From: a virus | DNA: 20,687 bases | Strand: one strand, 5' to 3' | IMG/VR virus record: IMGVR_UViG_3300042344_000184 | Span: 1 to 20,687 of that record | Shown here: one piece after another, positions 12,614 to 18,120 of the stretch | Layout: each line of letters starts with the position of its first letter | Position numbering within the stretch: the first letter of the stretch is position 1 | Made by a program: the position numbers and the translations under genes | The notes under the pieces: model-generated | Databases searched by the model: none | Told to the model about the DNA's origin: nothing | What the model saw: the letters and a program-made list of their open reading frames with translations, nothing else

Positions 12614-12709
12614 CTACTCTGCTGGCGTACCTGGTGTGCCCTGCAAGTGACACAGCACGCAGCCAATGGCAGCCACCTTATCGAGGTGCTTTTTCTCTTC
12701 GTTGGTCAT
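12614..12709 (-). pseudogene. Stranded 5' fragment of a Ref-like nuclease gene (31 codons)
   Basis: ATG at 12709 overlaps the stop of the upstream gene as ATGA, the usual coupling in this operon, so this was probably the original ref start. The peptide matches residues 1-31 of the intact Ref-like protein at 26 of 31 positions (shared core KVAAIGCVLCHLQG), then hits TAG at 12614. It lacks the IHH and HH metal/catalytic motifs and cannot be an active nuclease. Its codons are like those of neighbouring phage genes (20/31 end in G or C), unlike the intact copy's 5' end. It is best read as the remnant left upstream of the homing element. It may still be translated as a short peptide. Confidence 0.88.
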
Positions 12710-12924
12710 AACGCTTTGCGGATCTGCTCAGCATGCTCAATGCCCCAGCCCCTGCCTTGTGATTGCGCAATCTTTGCGGCGTAAGCCAATCCCGACCTGA
12801 AGCCAGCGCTCCAGCCCTCGGCGTACACCTCCTCAGTCCAGCCCTTATCGTCCTCAAACGCTACGGCTCCGATGAAGTCAGCCAGGTCTGCCAGCATTTG
12901 CTTGTGACGGCCATCGTTGCTCAT
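12706..12924 (-). CDS. Hypothetical protein, 72 aa
   Basis: Small protein with a Gly/aromatic-rich centre (GWTEEVYAEGWSAGFRSG) and a helical C-terminus. No function recognised. ATG at 12924 overlaps the stop of the preceding gene as TGATG. The frame extends upstream to an ATG at 13011, but that would overlap the preceding gene by 88 bases, unlike the rest of the operon. Its stop overlaps the start of the broken ref copy as ATGA. Confidence 0.7.
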   Translation of the reverse strand: MSNDGRHKQMLADLADFIGAVAFEDDKGWTEEVYAEGWSAGFRSGLAYAAKIAQSQGRGWGIEHAEQIRKAL

Positions 12925-13262
12925 CAAATCGTGGCCTTGCCTTCGTTGCGCAGATTGGCTTGTTCCGTTCTCCAGATGTCCACTCTCGCTTGCGCTGCGA
13001 TCAAATCCCATCTTAATTTCTCCTCAACTTGCACTGCAATTTCAATGCCCCTAAGCAGTTCAATGTACTCGGGGTGCGCGTAAGCGTCACGCTCTTGAGC
13101 GCCTAGCGCTGTCTCGAGCGATTGCTTCATGAGCAAAGCCTTCTTGCTCTTTCGGAATTCTTCAAGGTACACGCGCTGTGCTTTTGCGTCAGCAAATTGT
13201 TTCGCATGCTTGATGATGTAATCGACTGCAGCGTGCGGATCATGCTTCATTTCTTTTCTCAT
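12924..13262 (-). CDS. Hypothetical helical protein, 112 aa
   Basis: Strongly helical, charged protein with likely coiled-coil segments. The segment AQERDAYAHPEYIELLRG followed by EEKLRWDLIAAQARVDIWRTEQ resembles a family of small phage proteins found in recombination and replication regions, but I cannot name a function. ATG at 13262 overlaps the end of the DUF3310 gene by 23 bases, and its stop is joined to the next start as TGATG. Its place between DUF3310 and ref-like genes suggests a DNA-metabolism accessory role, which is inference. Confidence 0.78.
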   Translation of the reverse strand: MRKEMKHDPHAAVDYIIKHAKQFADAKAQRVYLEEFRKSKKALLMKQSLETALGAQERDAYAHPEYIELLRGIEIAVQVEEKLRWDLIAAQARVDIWRTEQANLRNEGKATI

Positions 13263-13461
13263 TCATGATGCGTGCAATTTCCCGACTGATGTACCACCGG
13301 GCCTTGCGCAAGTCTTCGACCTCCTTGCCCTTGAGGCTTGCGCGCCAGATGTATTTCACGGCATTGCCGAGGCAGAAGTTCATGTGCTCAGTGATCTCGA
13401 TGCACTCCACACCTGATGGGTGTGAGTTGTAATGATCCGGGTGATTAACATTGTCATTCAT
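13240..13461 (-). CDS. DUF3310 protein, 73 aa
   Basis: Matches DUF3310, small phage proteins sometimes described as nucleotide-kinase-like; the function is not established. Recognisable signature: NHPDHYNS at the N-terminus, GVECIEITE, then FCLGNAVKYIWRA, KGKEVEDLRKARWYI. ATG at 13461 has AAAGGG about five bases upstream. The family usually sits among replication and nucleotide genes, as here. A 64-base gap separates it from rusA upstream. Confidence 0.93.
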   Translation of the reverse strand: MNDNVNHPDHYNSHPSGVECIEITEHMNFCLGNAVKYIWRASLKGKEVEDLRKARWYISREIARIMNEKRNEA

Positions 13462-13525
13462 GGATGCCCTTTCTAGCCTTGTCTTGCCGCCTCAGAGGCA
13501 AAAATAATGGTTGGTTGATATCCAC

Positions 13526-13933
13526 CTACATGCTTTCGGAAAAATCGCTTGTAGGCGGTTCTAGCTCATACACCCTGACCTTCACGATTCCGGCGATTTG
13601 CTTGTTTCTGAAGATCCTCAGGTCCGAGATTTGGTTGTCGTCCTTCCAGACTTTCGCGTGGGTCAGACTGTCGAGCAGGGACTTGAGCAGGTTGTCGATG
13701 TCCCGCTTGCGTTTGTCCGGTGGGAACACTTCGATCTCGACTCGCAGGTCCCCCTCGAGTTCGTAGGTCTTCACCCCATGTTCCGCTAAGCACAGATTGA
13801 CCGCCTTGCGGTAGGCCTGGCCCTCCTGCGAAATGTAAACGGTGGCGAGCTTGCCAATGACTCTGTGCCGCCAGTAAGTGTTTACGGTAGGTGGCCATGG
13901 CAATGTGGCCTCAAAAGATAATGGGGTTTCCAT
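13526..13933 (-). CDS. rusA: RusA-type Holliday junction resolvase, 135 aa
   Basis: RusA is a dimeric endonuclease that resolves Holliday junctions and branched replication intermediates. The N-terminal LPWPPTVNTYWRH (residues 11-23) is the family hallmark. Catalytic residues are present with the spacing of E. coli RusA (D70, D72, K76, D90): here D78, D80, K84 and D98 in KRDIDNLLKSLLDSLTHAKVWKDD. The length is close to the usual ~120-140. I chose ATG at 13933, which overlaps the helicase end by 23 bases. The frame is open to 14017 but that extension lies within the helicase gene and has no family similarity. Confidence 0.95.
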   Translation of the reverse strand: METPLSFEATLPWPPTVNTYWRHRVIGKLATVYISQEGQAYRKAVNLCLAEHGVKTYELEGDLRVEIEVFPPDKRKRDIDNLLKSLLDSLTHAKVWKDDNQISDLRIFRNKQIAGIVKVRVYELEPPTSDFSESM

Positions 13934-14810
13934 AGGCTTGCTCAGTAAATTGCTGTGAGTTTTTGTCGAACCAAAGCCTGATGACGCCTTCGTATTCGCC
14001 GTTGCGTTGCTTCTCAATGGCCAGATAAGCGTCAGGGATTGACTGGTCTACCACATGGCCAGCCTCAAGCTCACGCTCCTTCTTTTTGTTGCGGTGCATC
14101 AGGATCACATTGTCCACCTGGTCGGCCACCGAGCCTGAGCCTTTAAGGTCCATCTTCGTAGGTGCGTTCTCGTCATTAGCCTGCTTGCGGATGTGATGCA
14201 CCAGGTGGATGTGCGTGTCATAGTCTCGAGCCAAAGTACAGAGTTGGTCCACAAAGTTTTTCTGACCGTTGTAGTCGTCCTCATCACGCAGGCATTTCAT
14301 CAGCGAGTCGATCAGGTAGTGCTTGCAATTGAGATTGGCTGCAGCGTAACTGCCGACCCCTAGAACCTGCCCAGGGCTTACCGTTCCTTGCTGGTCATAA
14401 AACCACATCTTGTCGCCAACCCACGCCTTAAAGGCCTCGTAATCGGCTACAGCAGGGTCTCTACGGCGGGACCATTGCCTGACCATGCGTTGTAGGGTGC
14501 GTAAGGGCTTCATCTCGAATGAGGCAATAACGACACGCTGGCCTTGTGCGATCAGGCTCAGCGCAATCATGCCGGTCAGCATGGACTTGCCACTACCGTT
14601 TGTGCCGGCAAAAACCGTAACCTCGGCAGGCCGGAACTCGAAGAGGCCTAGCGTCTTGGACCAGGGCATAGTCACAGGCTTGGTTGTGACCGGGTTCTTG
14701 ACCTGGTCGATGAGTTGGTCCATGCAGTCAGCCGCGGACCTAACGCGGACCTGAGCCTCCATGGAGTCATACCAGGCTTGAAAATCGATGTCTTGAGGGA
14801 TTGTGTTCAT
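13911..14810 (-). CDS. DnaB-like replicative helicase domain (RecA-fold ATPase), 299 aa
   Basis: Equivalent to the C-terminal motor domain of DnaB/T7 gp4 helicases. Walker A is AGTNGSGKS at residues 68-76; SFEM (97-100) matches the DnaB catalytic-glutamate motif; Walker B is HYLID with D168; HLVHHIRK (202-209) is the sensor motif; GSGSVADQVDNVILMHR follows, and KQRNGEYEG (267-275) includes the arginine finger. It lacks the DnaB N-terminal domain and any primase domain (only ~60 residues precede the motor), so priming must come from the host or a gene outside the window. ATG at 14810 overlaps the previous stop as ATGA. Confidence 0.92.
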   Translation of the reverse strand: MNTIPQDIDFQAWYDSMEAQVRVRSAADCMDQLIDQVKNPVTTKPVTMPWSKTLGLFEFRPAEVTVFAGTNGSGKSMLTGMIALSLIAQGQRVVIASFEMKPLRTLQRMVRQWSRRRDPAVADYEAFKAWVGDKMWFYDQQGTVSPGQVLGVGSYAAANLNCKHYLIDSLMKCLRDEDDYNGQKNFVDQLCTLARDYDTHIHLVHHIRKQANDENAPTKMDLKGSGSVADQVDNVILMHRNKKKERELEAGHVVDQSIPDAYLAIEKQRNGEYEGVIRLWFDKNSQQFTEQAYGNPIIF

Positions 14811-15103
14811 GCGTCAACCTTTGAGTCCCACAAAATGGGAAAGCGTGATTCGGTGTAATGGGCGAAGACTCGAGCAGCGCCGCAGCGAAGCAGTTCTTTG
14901 GCGGTACGAGCAACTGCATCGGAATCCCGGCCAGTGACATGAGCTACCAGACCTTTAACCCAACGGTAGTCATAGTCGAACTTGCTGACCACAACCACCG
15001 GGGCTTCGGCATAAGCATCAGGCTTGCCATCGAACTCAACGAAGACGGCGCGGGGCGGCTGTTTTTTGGCCAGCAGGTCCATAACGAAATCGTGCCCTTT
15101 CAT
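14807..15103 (-). CDS. Hypothetical protein, 98 aa, between replication genes
   Basis: Small alpha/beta-like protein with no recognised family. Both ends overlap neighbours by four bases (ATGA), so it is co-translated between the DUF1376-type initiator and the helicase. A helicase-loader or initiator partner role would fit the position but is inference. The sequence has a beta-rich stretch (APVVVVSKFDYDYRW) and a C-terminal half with AVARTAKELLRCGAARVF. Confidence 0.8.
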   Translation of the reverse strand: MKGHDFVMDLLAKKQPPRAVFVEFDGKPDAYAEAPVVVVSKFDYDYRWVKGLVAHVTGRDSDAVARTAKELLRCGAARVFAHYTESRFPILWDSKVDA

Positions 15104-15747
15104 ACGCCACCCCGGCTTGCGAAGGGATCTTGGCTTGCAGGCTTCGCCTTGCCTTCTTTCTCAGCAAGCACCCAGTTTTGGAAGGTCTTATCCCAATCCA
15201 GCTTGGTCGCATCCTTGCCTGACTTGGCTTGCCAGTAATTGCAAAACTTCATGATGGTATGGCTTGGATTCAGATCAGGCCTTTCCTTGCGCATGAAAGC
15301 AATCAAATCATCGGAAGGTTCCCAGTCTGGAGGCAAGCGCGTAGCGCGGCTCTCTCTGGTTCTTGGTTCTTGGTTCTTGGTTAGGATCTGTTCCGCATCT
15401 GATTTCAGATCTGATTTCAGATCCTTTTCAGATCCCCATCTAATCTGATTCGCACGCTTTGCAGAAGCTGCCTTGGCTTGGTACTTGCGAATCTCGGCGT
15501 CAATCCTCTGATGCGTATGTGATTTCAGATCTGAATCGTATGTGAAATAGATCTGAACCAGACTCCGCACGCAATCCTCCTTGCCACGCGCTCCGATCTT
15601 GAAGGCAAGGCTTGGAATATTGTCTGGGAGCGGCTTTTCGGTGTCGTAATACAGCCAGATCAGCCGCAGGTAGTAGTAGGACTCTTCGGGTGTTAAGGAC
15701 GAGGTGTCCTTCAAAAAGTCCCCAATATGGTGGGGATAAAAGTGCAT
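15100..15747 (-). CDS. DUF1376/YdaU-type replication protein, 215 aa
   Basis: The N-terminal ~90 residues match DUF1376 (YdaU-like): FYPHHIGDFLKDTSSLTPEE, YYYLRLIWLYYDTEKPLP, then DLKSHTHQRIDAEI. The C-terminal ~75 residues (PPDWEPSDDLIAFM, then FCNYWQAKSGKDATKLDWDK) resemble the DnaT-like end of phage replication initiators or helicase loaders. The two halves are joined by a charged linker (about 105-138) encoded by tandem DNA repeats. ATG at 15747 has GGAAGGT upstream; the frame extends eight codons further but without a better start. The protein probably binds the origin and loads the helicase encoded two genes downstream, as lambda O or DnaT do; this is inference from domain type and position. 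Confidence 0.88.
   Translation of the reverse strand: MHFYPHHIGDFLKDTSSLTPEESYYYLRLIWLYYDTEKPLPDNIPSLAFKIGARGKEDCVRSLVQIYFTYDSDLKSHTHQRIDAEIRKYQAKAASAKRANQIRWGSEKDLKSDLKSDAEQILTKNQEPRTRESRATRLPPDWEPSDDLIAFMRKERPDLNPSHTIMKFCNYWQAKSGKDATKLDWDKTFQNWVLAEKEGKAKPASQDPFASRGGV
15358..15557. repeat. Iteron-like repeats inside the replication gene, candidate origin
   Basis: Plus-strand reading. A 7-base unit GGTTCTT occurs three times in tandem with a partial fourth (15358-15382). A 12-base unit ATCTGATTTCAG occurs twice exactly in tandem (15397-15420), then as a degenerate third ATCCTTTTCAG (15421-15431). A perfect 12-base palindrome TTCAGATCTGAA lies at 15524-15535, and AGATCTGAA recurs at 15549-15557. 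The core CAGATCTGA occurs at 15406-15414 and 15526-15534. In lambda the origin iterons lie inside the initiator gene O, which is why I consider this a candidate origin. Confidence 0.6.
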
Positions 15748-15771
15748 TTCATAACCTTCCATCAAAGGCAA

Positions 15772-15853
15772 TCATCACTGAAGTTGGGCGTTGGCAGGCG
15801 GGTGATGAAGCCGCTTTTCGGTAGCTAACCTAGCCATGCCCTTTGGACTTTAC
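15772..15853. other. Short gap with no supported gene
   Basis: This 82-base stretch separates the replication gene from the gene ending at 15854. Nothing convincing is seen. A 20-codon minus-strand frame (ATG at 15837) is too weak to call. It may hold a promoter or leader for the replication genes, but I see no clear -35/-10 pair. Confidence 0.3.
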
Positions 15854-16120
15854 CTAATGCTTGGTTGGTGTGCAAGCAAAAGTTTGGATCATCTCGCGCA
15901 GCTTGCTATCGACATCTGACCAATAGCTTTCAAAGGCTGCGGCACCGTTGTTCTCAGCAATACCTAGGCAGATCTTAGTCAGCATCGTGAGCGCTACGCT
16001 GTTGAAGACTTGCTCGGCAAAGTTACTGTCATGCTGCTCTTCAATAAGATCGATGTGATGACCGATGCTTTTGACCATCGCAAAAGCTGTCTTGGCTATC
16101 TCAATCTCGGTCTTAGTCAT
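15854..16120 (-). CDS. Hypothetical protein, 88 aa
   Basis: Helical, mildly acidic protein, no recognised domain. ATG at 16120 overlaps the previous stop as ATGA. Features are a helical N-terminus (TEIEIAKTAFAMVKSIGHHI) and an acidic middle (DLIEEQHDSNFAEQ). It ends the first group of leftward genes before an 82-base gap. Function unknown. Confidence 0.7.
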   Translation of the reverse strand: MTKTEIEIAKTAFAMVKSIGHHIDLIEEQHDSNFAEQVFNSVALTMLTKICLGIAENNGAAAFESYWSDVDSKLREMIQTFACTPTKH

Positions 16121-16482
16121 TTTATGATTCTCCCCAATCGGTTCAGGACTGCGTGCTCTTGAGCCACTACCAGATCATGGTTCGGGTTTTGCATTTTGGC
16201 TGCCGTTTCGCACAAATCCGCAAGCAGCAAGTGCAACACCTCATGAATTGCTAGTGTTTCGACATTGGTAATAAAACCAAAGTCCCCTTCGGAGTTAATT
16301 GTCAACCGTATCGATGCATTCTTGCTGACCGTGTTGTATTGCGTTTGTGCGGCAATTCCATTCCCGATCTGCTCATGCGTGATCGACAAATGCCACTCGG
16401 TCATGCCTAATTCATTGATCAATGACTGCACTTTGGCAGCAAACCGCTTAAAATCTGAAGCTAAAAAAATATGGGTTTTCAC
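16117..16482 (-). CDS. Putative HExxH metallopeptidase-like protein, 121 aa
   Basis: Contains ETLAIHEVLHLLLADL with the zinc-binding HExxH signature at H80-E81-V82-L83-H84, inside a long helix, and a possible third ligand at E109 or H110 about 25 residues later in VAQEHAVLNRL. This is the spacing of gluzincin-like metallopeptidases and fits small phage HExxH proteins. The N-terminal half (WHLSITHEQIGNGIAAQTQY, then SIRLTI) looks beta-rich, as in SprT/IrrE-type folds. Substrate unknown. Start is GTG at 16482, overlapping the upstream TGA as GTGA, with AAGGGG six bases away. Confidence 0.78.
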   Translation of the reverse strand: MKTHIFLASDFKRFAAKVQSLINELGMTEWHLSITHEQIGNGIAAQTQYNTVSKNASIRLTINSEGDFGFITNVETLAIHEVLHLLLADLCETAAKMQNPNHDLVVAQEHAVLNRLGRIIK

Positions 16483-16772
16483 TGCTTACCCCTTGCTCGT
16501 ATGGCGGCGGCGCATCTCTCAATCGTTGGCCCATGCGTCAATGCTTTTGAATCTTTTGGCAAAGGAATATCCTCACACACCTTTGCACACGCAGAACGCT
16601 CAGCAGCAGCAACAAGGGCGGCGAAGCGTTTAATTTGCTCCATCGTTACGGGAACGGTCAGGCTTTCCTTCACTGGCGTCCAATCTGGACTGCCATCAGG
16701 CTCACGCCATTGCGTGTAAATGCCAGACCAGCCAGCCTCCCGCGCCAGCTTAATAATTTCCTCGTGGGTCAT
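16479..16772 (-). CDS. Small phage protein with IRARG C-terminal tail, 97 aa
   Basis: Belongs to a common but uncharacterised phage type with an EEIIKLAREAGW start, a MEQIKRFAALVAAAERSACA centre and a CAAAIRARG ending. Three or more cysteines (SACAKVCED, ERCAAAI) could bind metal. ATG at 16772 has AAGGGG six bases upstream and overlaps the previous stop as ATGA; the longer frame to 16805 has no better start. The tail codons for IRARG lie on a DNA segment repeated at the end of the next upstream gene and also provide the AAGGGG for the downstream gene. Confidence 0.8.
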   Translation of the reverse strand: MTHEEIIKLAREAGWSGIYTQWREPDGSPDWTPVKESLTVPVTMEQIKRFAALVAAAERSACAKVCEDIPLPKDSKALTHGPTIERCAAAIRARGKQ

Positions 16773-17185
16773 GTGTTTCCCCTTGCTCGTATAGCTTTCT
16801 TGCAATCCTCGGCATCAGGTTTGTTTCTGTAAGCCTCGTCCTCGTCTTCAAATTCTTGATTGCACCAGTCATGAAACATCTGGTCGCACAATGTTGCACA
16901 CGCCTCACGCTCGGCAGCGATGCGCTCATCAATCTGCCAATCAAGTTGTTTGAGCAGGTCTTCCGTGGTGTCACCGTGCCCTGTTGCGTAGCCTTGTCGC
17001 ATCATCCAAGCGGCCAGCTTCTCACGCTCGGCAGCCACAGCATCTGCAATTAACTTATCAAGTTGCGAGGCTTTACGCAGCCGGCTTACATGGCCTTTGT
17101 CGTACCCGGTTTGCTTTACGATGTCCTTGATCCTCAAAGACTCGTCCTTGACCAGCATCCTGACTTCAAAGTATCGGTGCATCAT
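16769..17185 (-). CDS. HTH protein with IRARG C-terminal tail, 138 aa
   Basis: The N-terminal ~40 residues contain a helix-turn-helix (RIKDIVKQTGYDKGHVSRLRK), implying DNA binding. A central helical region with AAEREKLAAWMMRQG and AAEREACATLCDQM leads to a C-terminal CKKAIRARG tail like that of the next gene. It is therefore a fusion of a DNA-binding head with the same AAERxxCA...IRARG module. ATG at 17185 (or 17182) overlaps the previous stop. A regulatory role is likely from the HTH; target unknown. Confidence 0.8.
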   Translation of the reverse strand: MMHRYFEVRMLVKDESLRIKDIVKQTGYDKGHVSRLRKASQLDKLIADAVAAEREKLAAWMMRQGYATGHGDTTEDLLKQLDWQIDERIAAEREACATLCDQMFHDWCNQEFEDEDEAYRNKPDAEDCKKAIRARGNT

Positions 17186-17463
17186 TTATCTGTCTTTTTT
17201 GAAAATATTTCAGGCTTGTAAACCCGCACGCTTGCATCATGCAGGTAGATCACGCGGATCATGTCGTCCACTACAGTCCAGCAAAACTCAAACATCCTGC
17301 CACTAGACCCATAGCTGTAACCATCCACCAGGCTTTTGCCGAATTCCTTGCATTTGATTTGACGCAAGGTCAGTACGATCTCACCGCCGCCCTCATTGTT
17401 GGCAGACCAAGTCTGTGCTGAGACAGCCACTGGCAATGCCAGCAAAAGCGCGGCAAGTCTCAT
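17182..17463 (-). CDS. Predicted secreted small protein, 93 aa
   Basis: N-terminal signal peptide: basic start MRL, hydrophobic core AALLLALPVAV and an SAQ cleavage-like site after about residue 16-17, so the product is probably exported to the periplasm. The mature part starts QTWSANNEGGGEIVLTLRQ and contains two cysteines (about residues 38 and 61) that could form a disulfide. Similar secreted small proteins with an aromatic/GGxIVLT start and a YxDxxxRVY end occur in phages of Burkholderiales, function unknown. Both ends overlap neighbours by four bases (ATGA). An exported protein near the repressor might act in superinfection exclusion; that is speculation. Confidence 0.82.
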   Translation of the reverse strand: MRLAALLLALPVAVSAQTWSANNEGGGEIVLTLRQIKCKEFGKSLVDGYSYGSSGRMFEFCWTVVDDMIRVIYLHDASVRVYKPEIFSKKTDK

Positions 17464-17675
17464 AGCTTCACAAAAAGGCGCTCGATCCCTTTTTCCTTAA
17501 CGAAGGTGGTGAAGTCCAAAGGCTTAGTTGCCAGCACAGCAAAGGTCAGCATGTGAGCCAATTGCGCAGCTTCATAACCGCTGCAGTTTTCAGGGACCGC
17601 GATGCGGTGCATAGCGCCATCAATCTCAACATCAATAGGACCGATGGGACTAAGTTCAGTTATGTTCAATTTCAT
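17460..17675 (-). CDS. Hypothetical protein, 71 aa
   Basis: Small protein with a beta-rich N-terminal half (IGPIDVEIDGAMHRIAVP) and a helical second half; no recognised family. ATG at 17675 overlaps the repressor gene by 20 bases. AAGGAG lies only one base upstream, closer than usual, so translation may depend on coupling to the repressor gene. Confidence 0.7.
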   Translation of the reverse strand: MKLNITELSPIGPIDVEIDGAMHRIAVPENCSGYEAAQLAHMLTFAVLATKPLDFTTFVKEKGIERLFVKL

Positions 17676-17844
17676 GCTCCTTGATTGGTGTGTGGATGAG
17701 CTTGCCTTTTGTCAGCACAAGCAGTCTAAAAATAGGCATACGGTCATGCTTGCAGTAGTAATGGACCGTCGAAGGCGCAACGCCCAACAGCCTGGCTGCA
17801 GCCCGTATACCACCAACAGATTCAATAAGGTCTCGAATGTTCAT
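17656..17844 (-). CDS. Cro/YdaS-like repressor, 62 aa
   Basis: Single helix-turn-helix protein: VGGIRAAARLLGVAPSTVHY (residues 10-29) matches the YdaS/Cro-like pattern, followed by the characteristic RMPIFR turn. The length is typical of Cro. It is the first gene of the leftward early operon and faces the rightward operon across a 108-base control region with candidate operators, the classical lambdoid arrangement. I chose ATG at 17844. The frame extends to 18000, but the extension would run through the control region and the opposite gene. No ribosome binding site precedes this ATG, and a promoter-like TTGCAT-17-TATGCT ends six bases before it, so the transcript may be leaderless. A partner CI-type repressor is not in the window. 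Confidence 0.85.
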   Translation of the reverse strand: MNIRDLIESVGGIRAAARLLGVAPSTVHYYCKHDRMPIFRLLVLTKGKLIHTPIKEHEIEHN

Positions 17845-17952
17845 GGCGTTAGCATAATCGAACACCCTTGAACATGCAACCACAGGGAAACTTGTTGACA
17901 TAGTGTTCGATACATGAAACACTTTAGACTCCGCAAACTTTAGAGCAAACTC
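17845..17952. promoter_or_regulatory. Divergent early control region with operator-like repeats
   Basis: Between the minus-strand repressor and the plus-strand 55-residue gene. ATCGAACAC (17857-17865) recurs inverted as GTGTTCGAT (17903-17911). Further GAACA/TGTTC half-sites occur (GAACATGC near 17870, GTGTT...AACAC spanning 17903-17922). A perfect -35 TTGACA lies at 17895-17900 on the plus strand, but its -10 at 17-base spacing (AACACT) is weak. On the minus strand, TTGCAT and TATGCT at 17-base spacing end just before the repressor ATG. The GAACAC motif is the likely repressor site (inference). Confidence 0.65.
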
Positions 17953-18120
17953 ATGGAAAGAAATGATGAATGGCAGTTGATGATGCAAGAGCGCGAGCAA
18001 ATGACTGAGGAAGCTTTTCTGCGTGCCAAGCTAGGCATGGCTAATGAAAACGATTGGAAATGGCTTGCAAACGAACTCGGATTAGATCTTTACAAAAGGA
18101 AAGCAAATGTTGATCTCTGA
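17953..18120 (+). CDS. Hypothetical protein, 55 aa, first rightward gene
   Basis: ATG at 17953 opens a 55-codon frame (stop 18118-18120) that overlaps the SSB-like gene by 14 bases. The ribosome binding region AGAGCAAACTC is weak but shares the GAGCAAAC string with other genes of this phage. The product is charged and helical with Trp-rich stretches (NENDWKWLANELG). No family recognised. Position as first gene after the control region resembles small early regulators. Confidence 0.6.
   Translation: MERNDEWQLMMQEREQMTEEAFLRAKLGMANENDWKWLANELGLDLYKRKANVDL

Larger units (their letters stand above)
11963..12616 (-). mobile_element. Homing endonuclease element with a recoded patch of its target gene
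   Basis: The proposed unit runs from just after codon 31 of the broken ref copy (12617) to the end of codon 31 of the intact copy (11963), about 654 bases. It carries a 24-base hairpin, the HNH endonuclease gene, and a recoded ref 5' patch. The boundaries are inferred from two observations: similarity between the two ref copies covers exactly codons 1-31, and composition changes sharply at codon 31 of the intact copy. An empty site would read ...ACGCCAGCAGAG joined directly to ATCCATCACCCC. Confidence 0.75.

Noticed and set aside
12570-12653. Upstream extension of the homing endonuclease frame to 12653
   Set aside because: Runs out of frame through the ref fragment and hairpin; the AAGGAGGT before ATG 12569 decides the start.
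15358-15431. Tandem repeats considered as a CRISPR array
   Set aside because: Units of 7 and 12 bases without spacers, inside a coding gene; iteron-like repeats fit better.
15775-15837. 20-codon minus-strand frame in the gap before the replication gene
   Set aside because: Too short, poorly spaced ribosome binding site, no recognisable features.
17845-18000. Upstream extension of the repressor frame
   Set aside because: Would cover the divergent promoter region and the opposite-strand 55-residue gene; HTH homology starts at the 17844 ATG.
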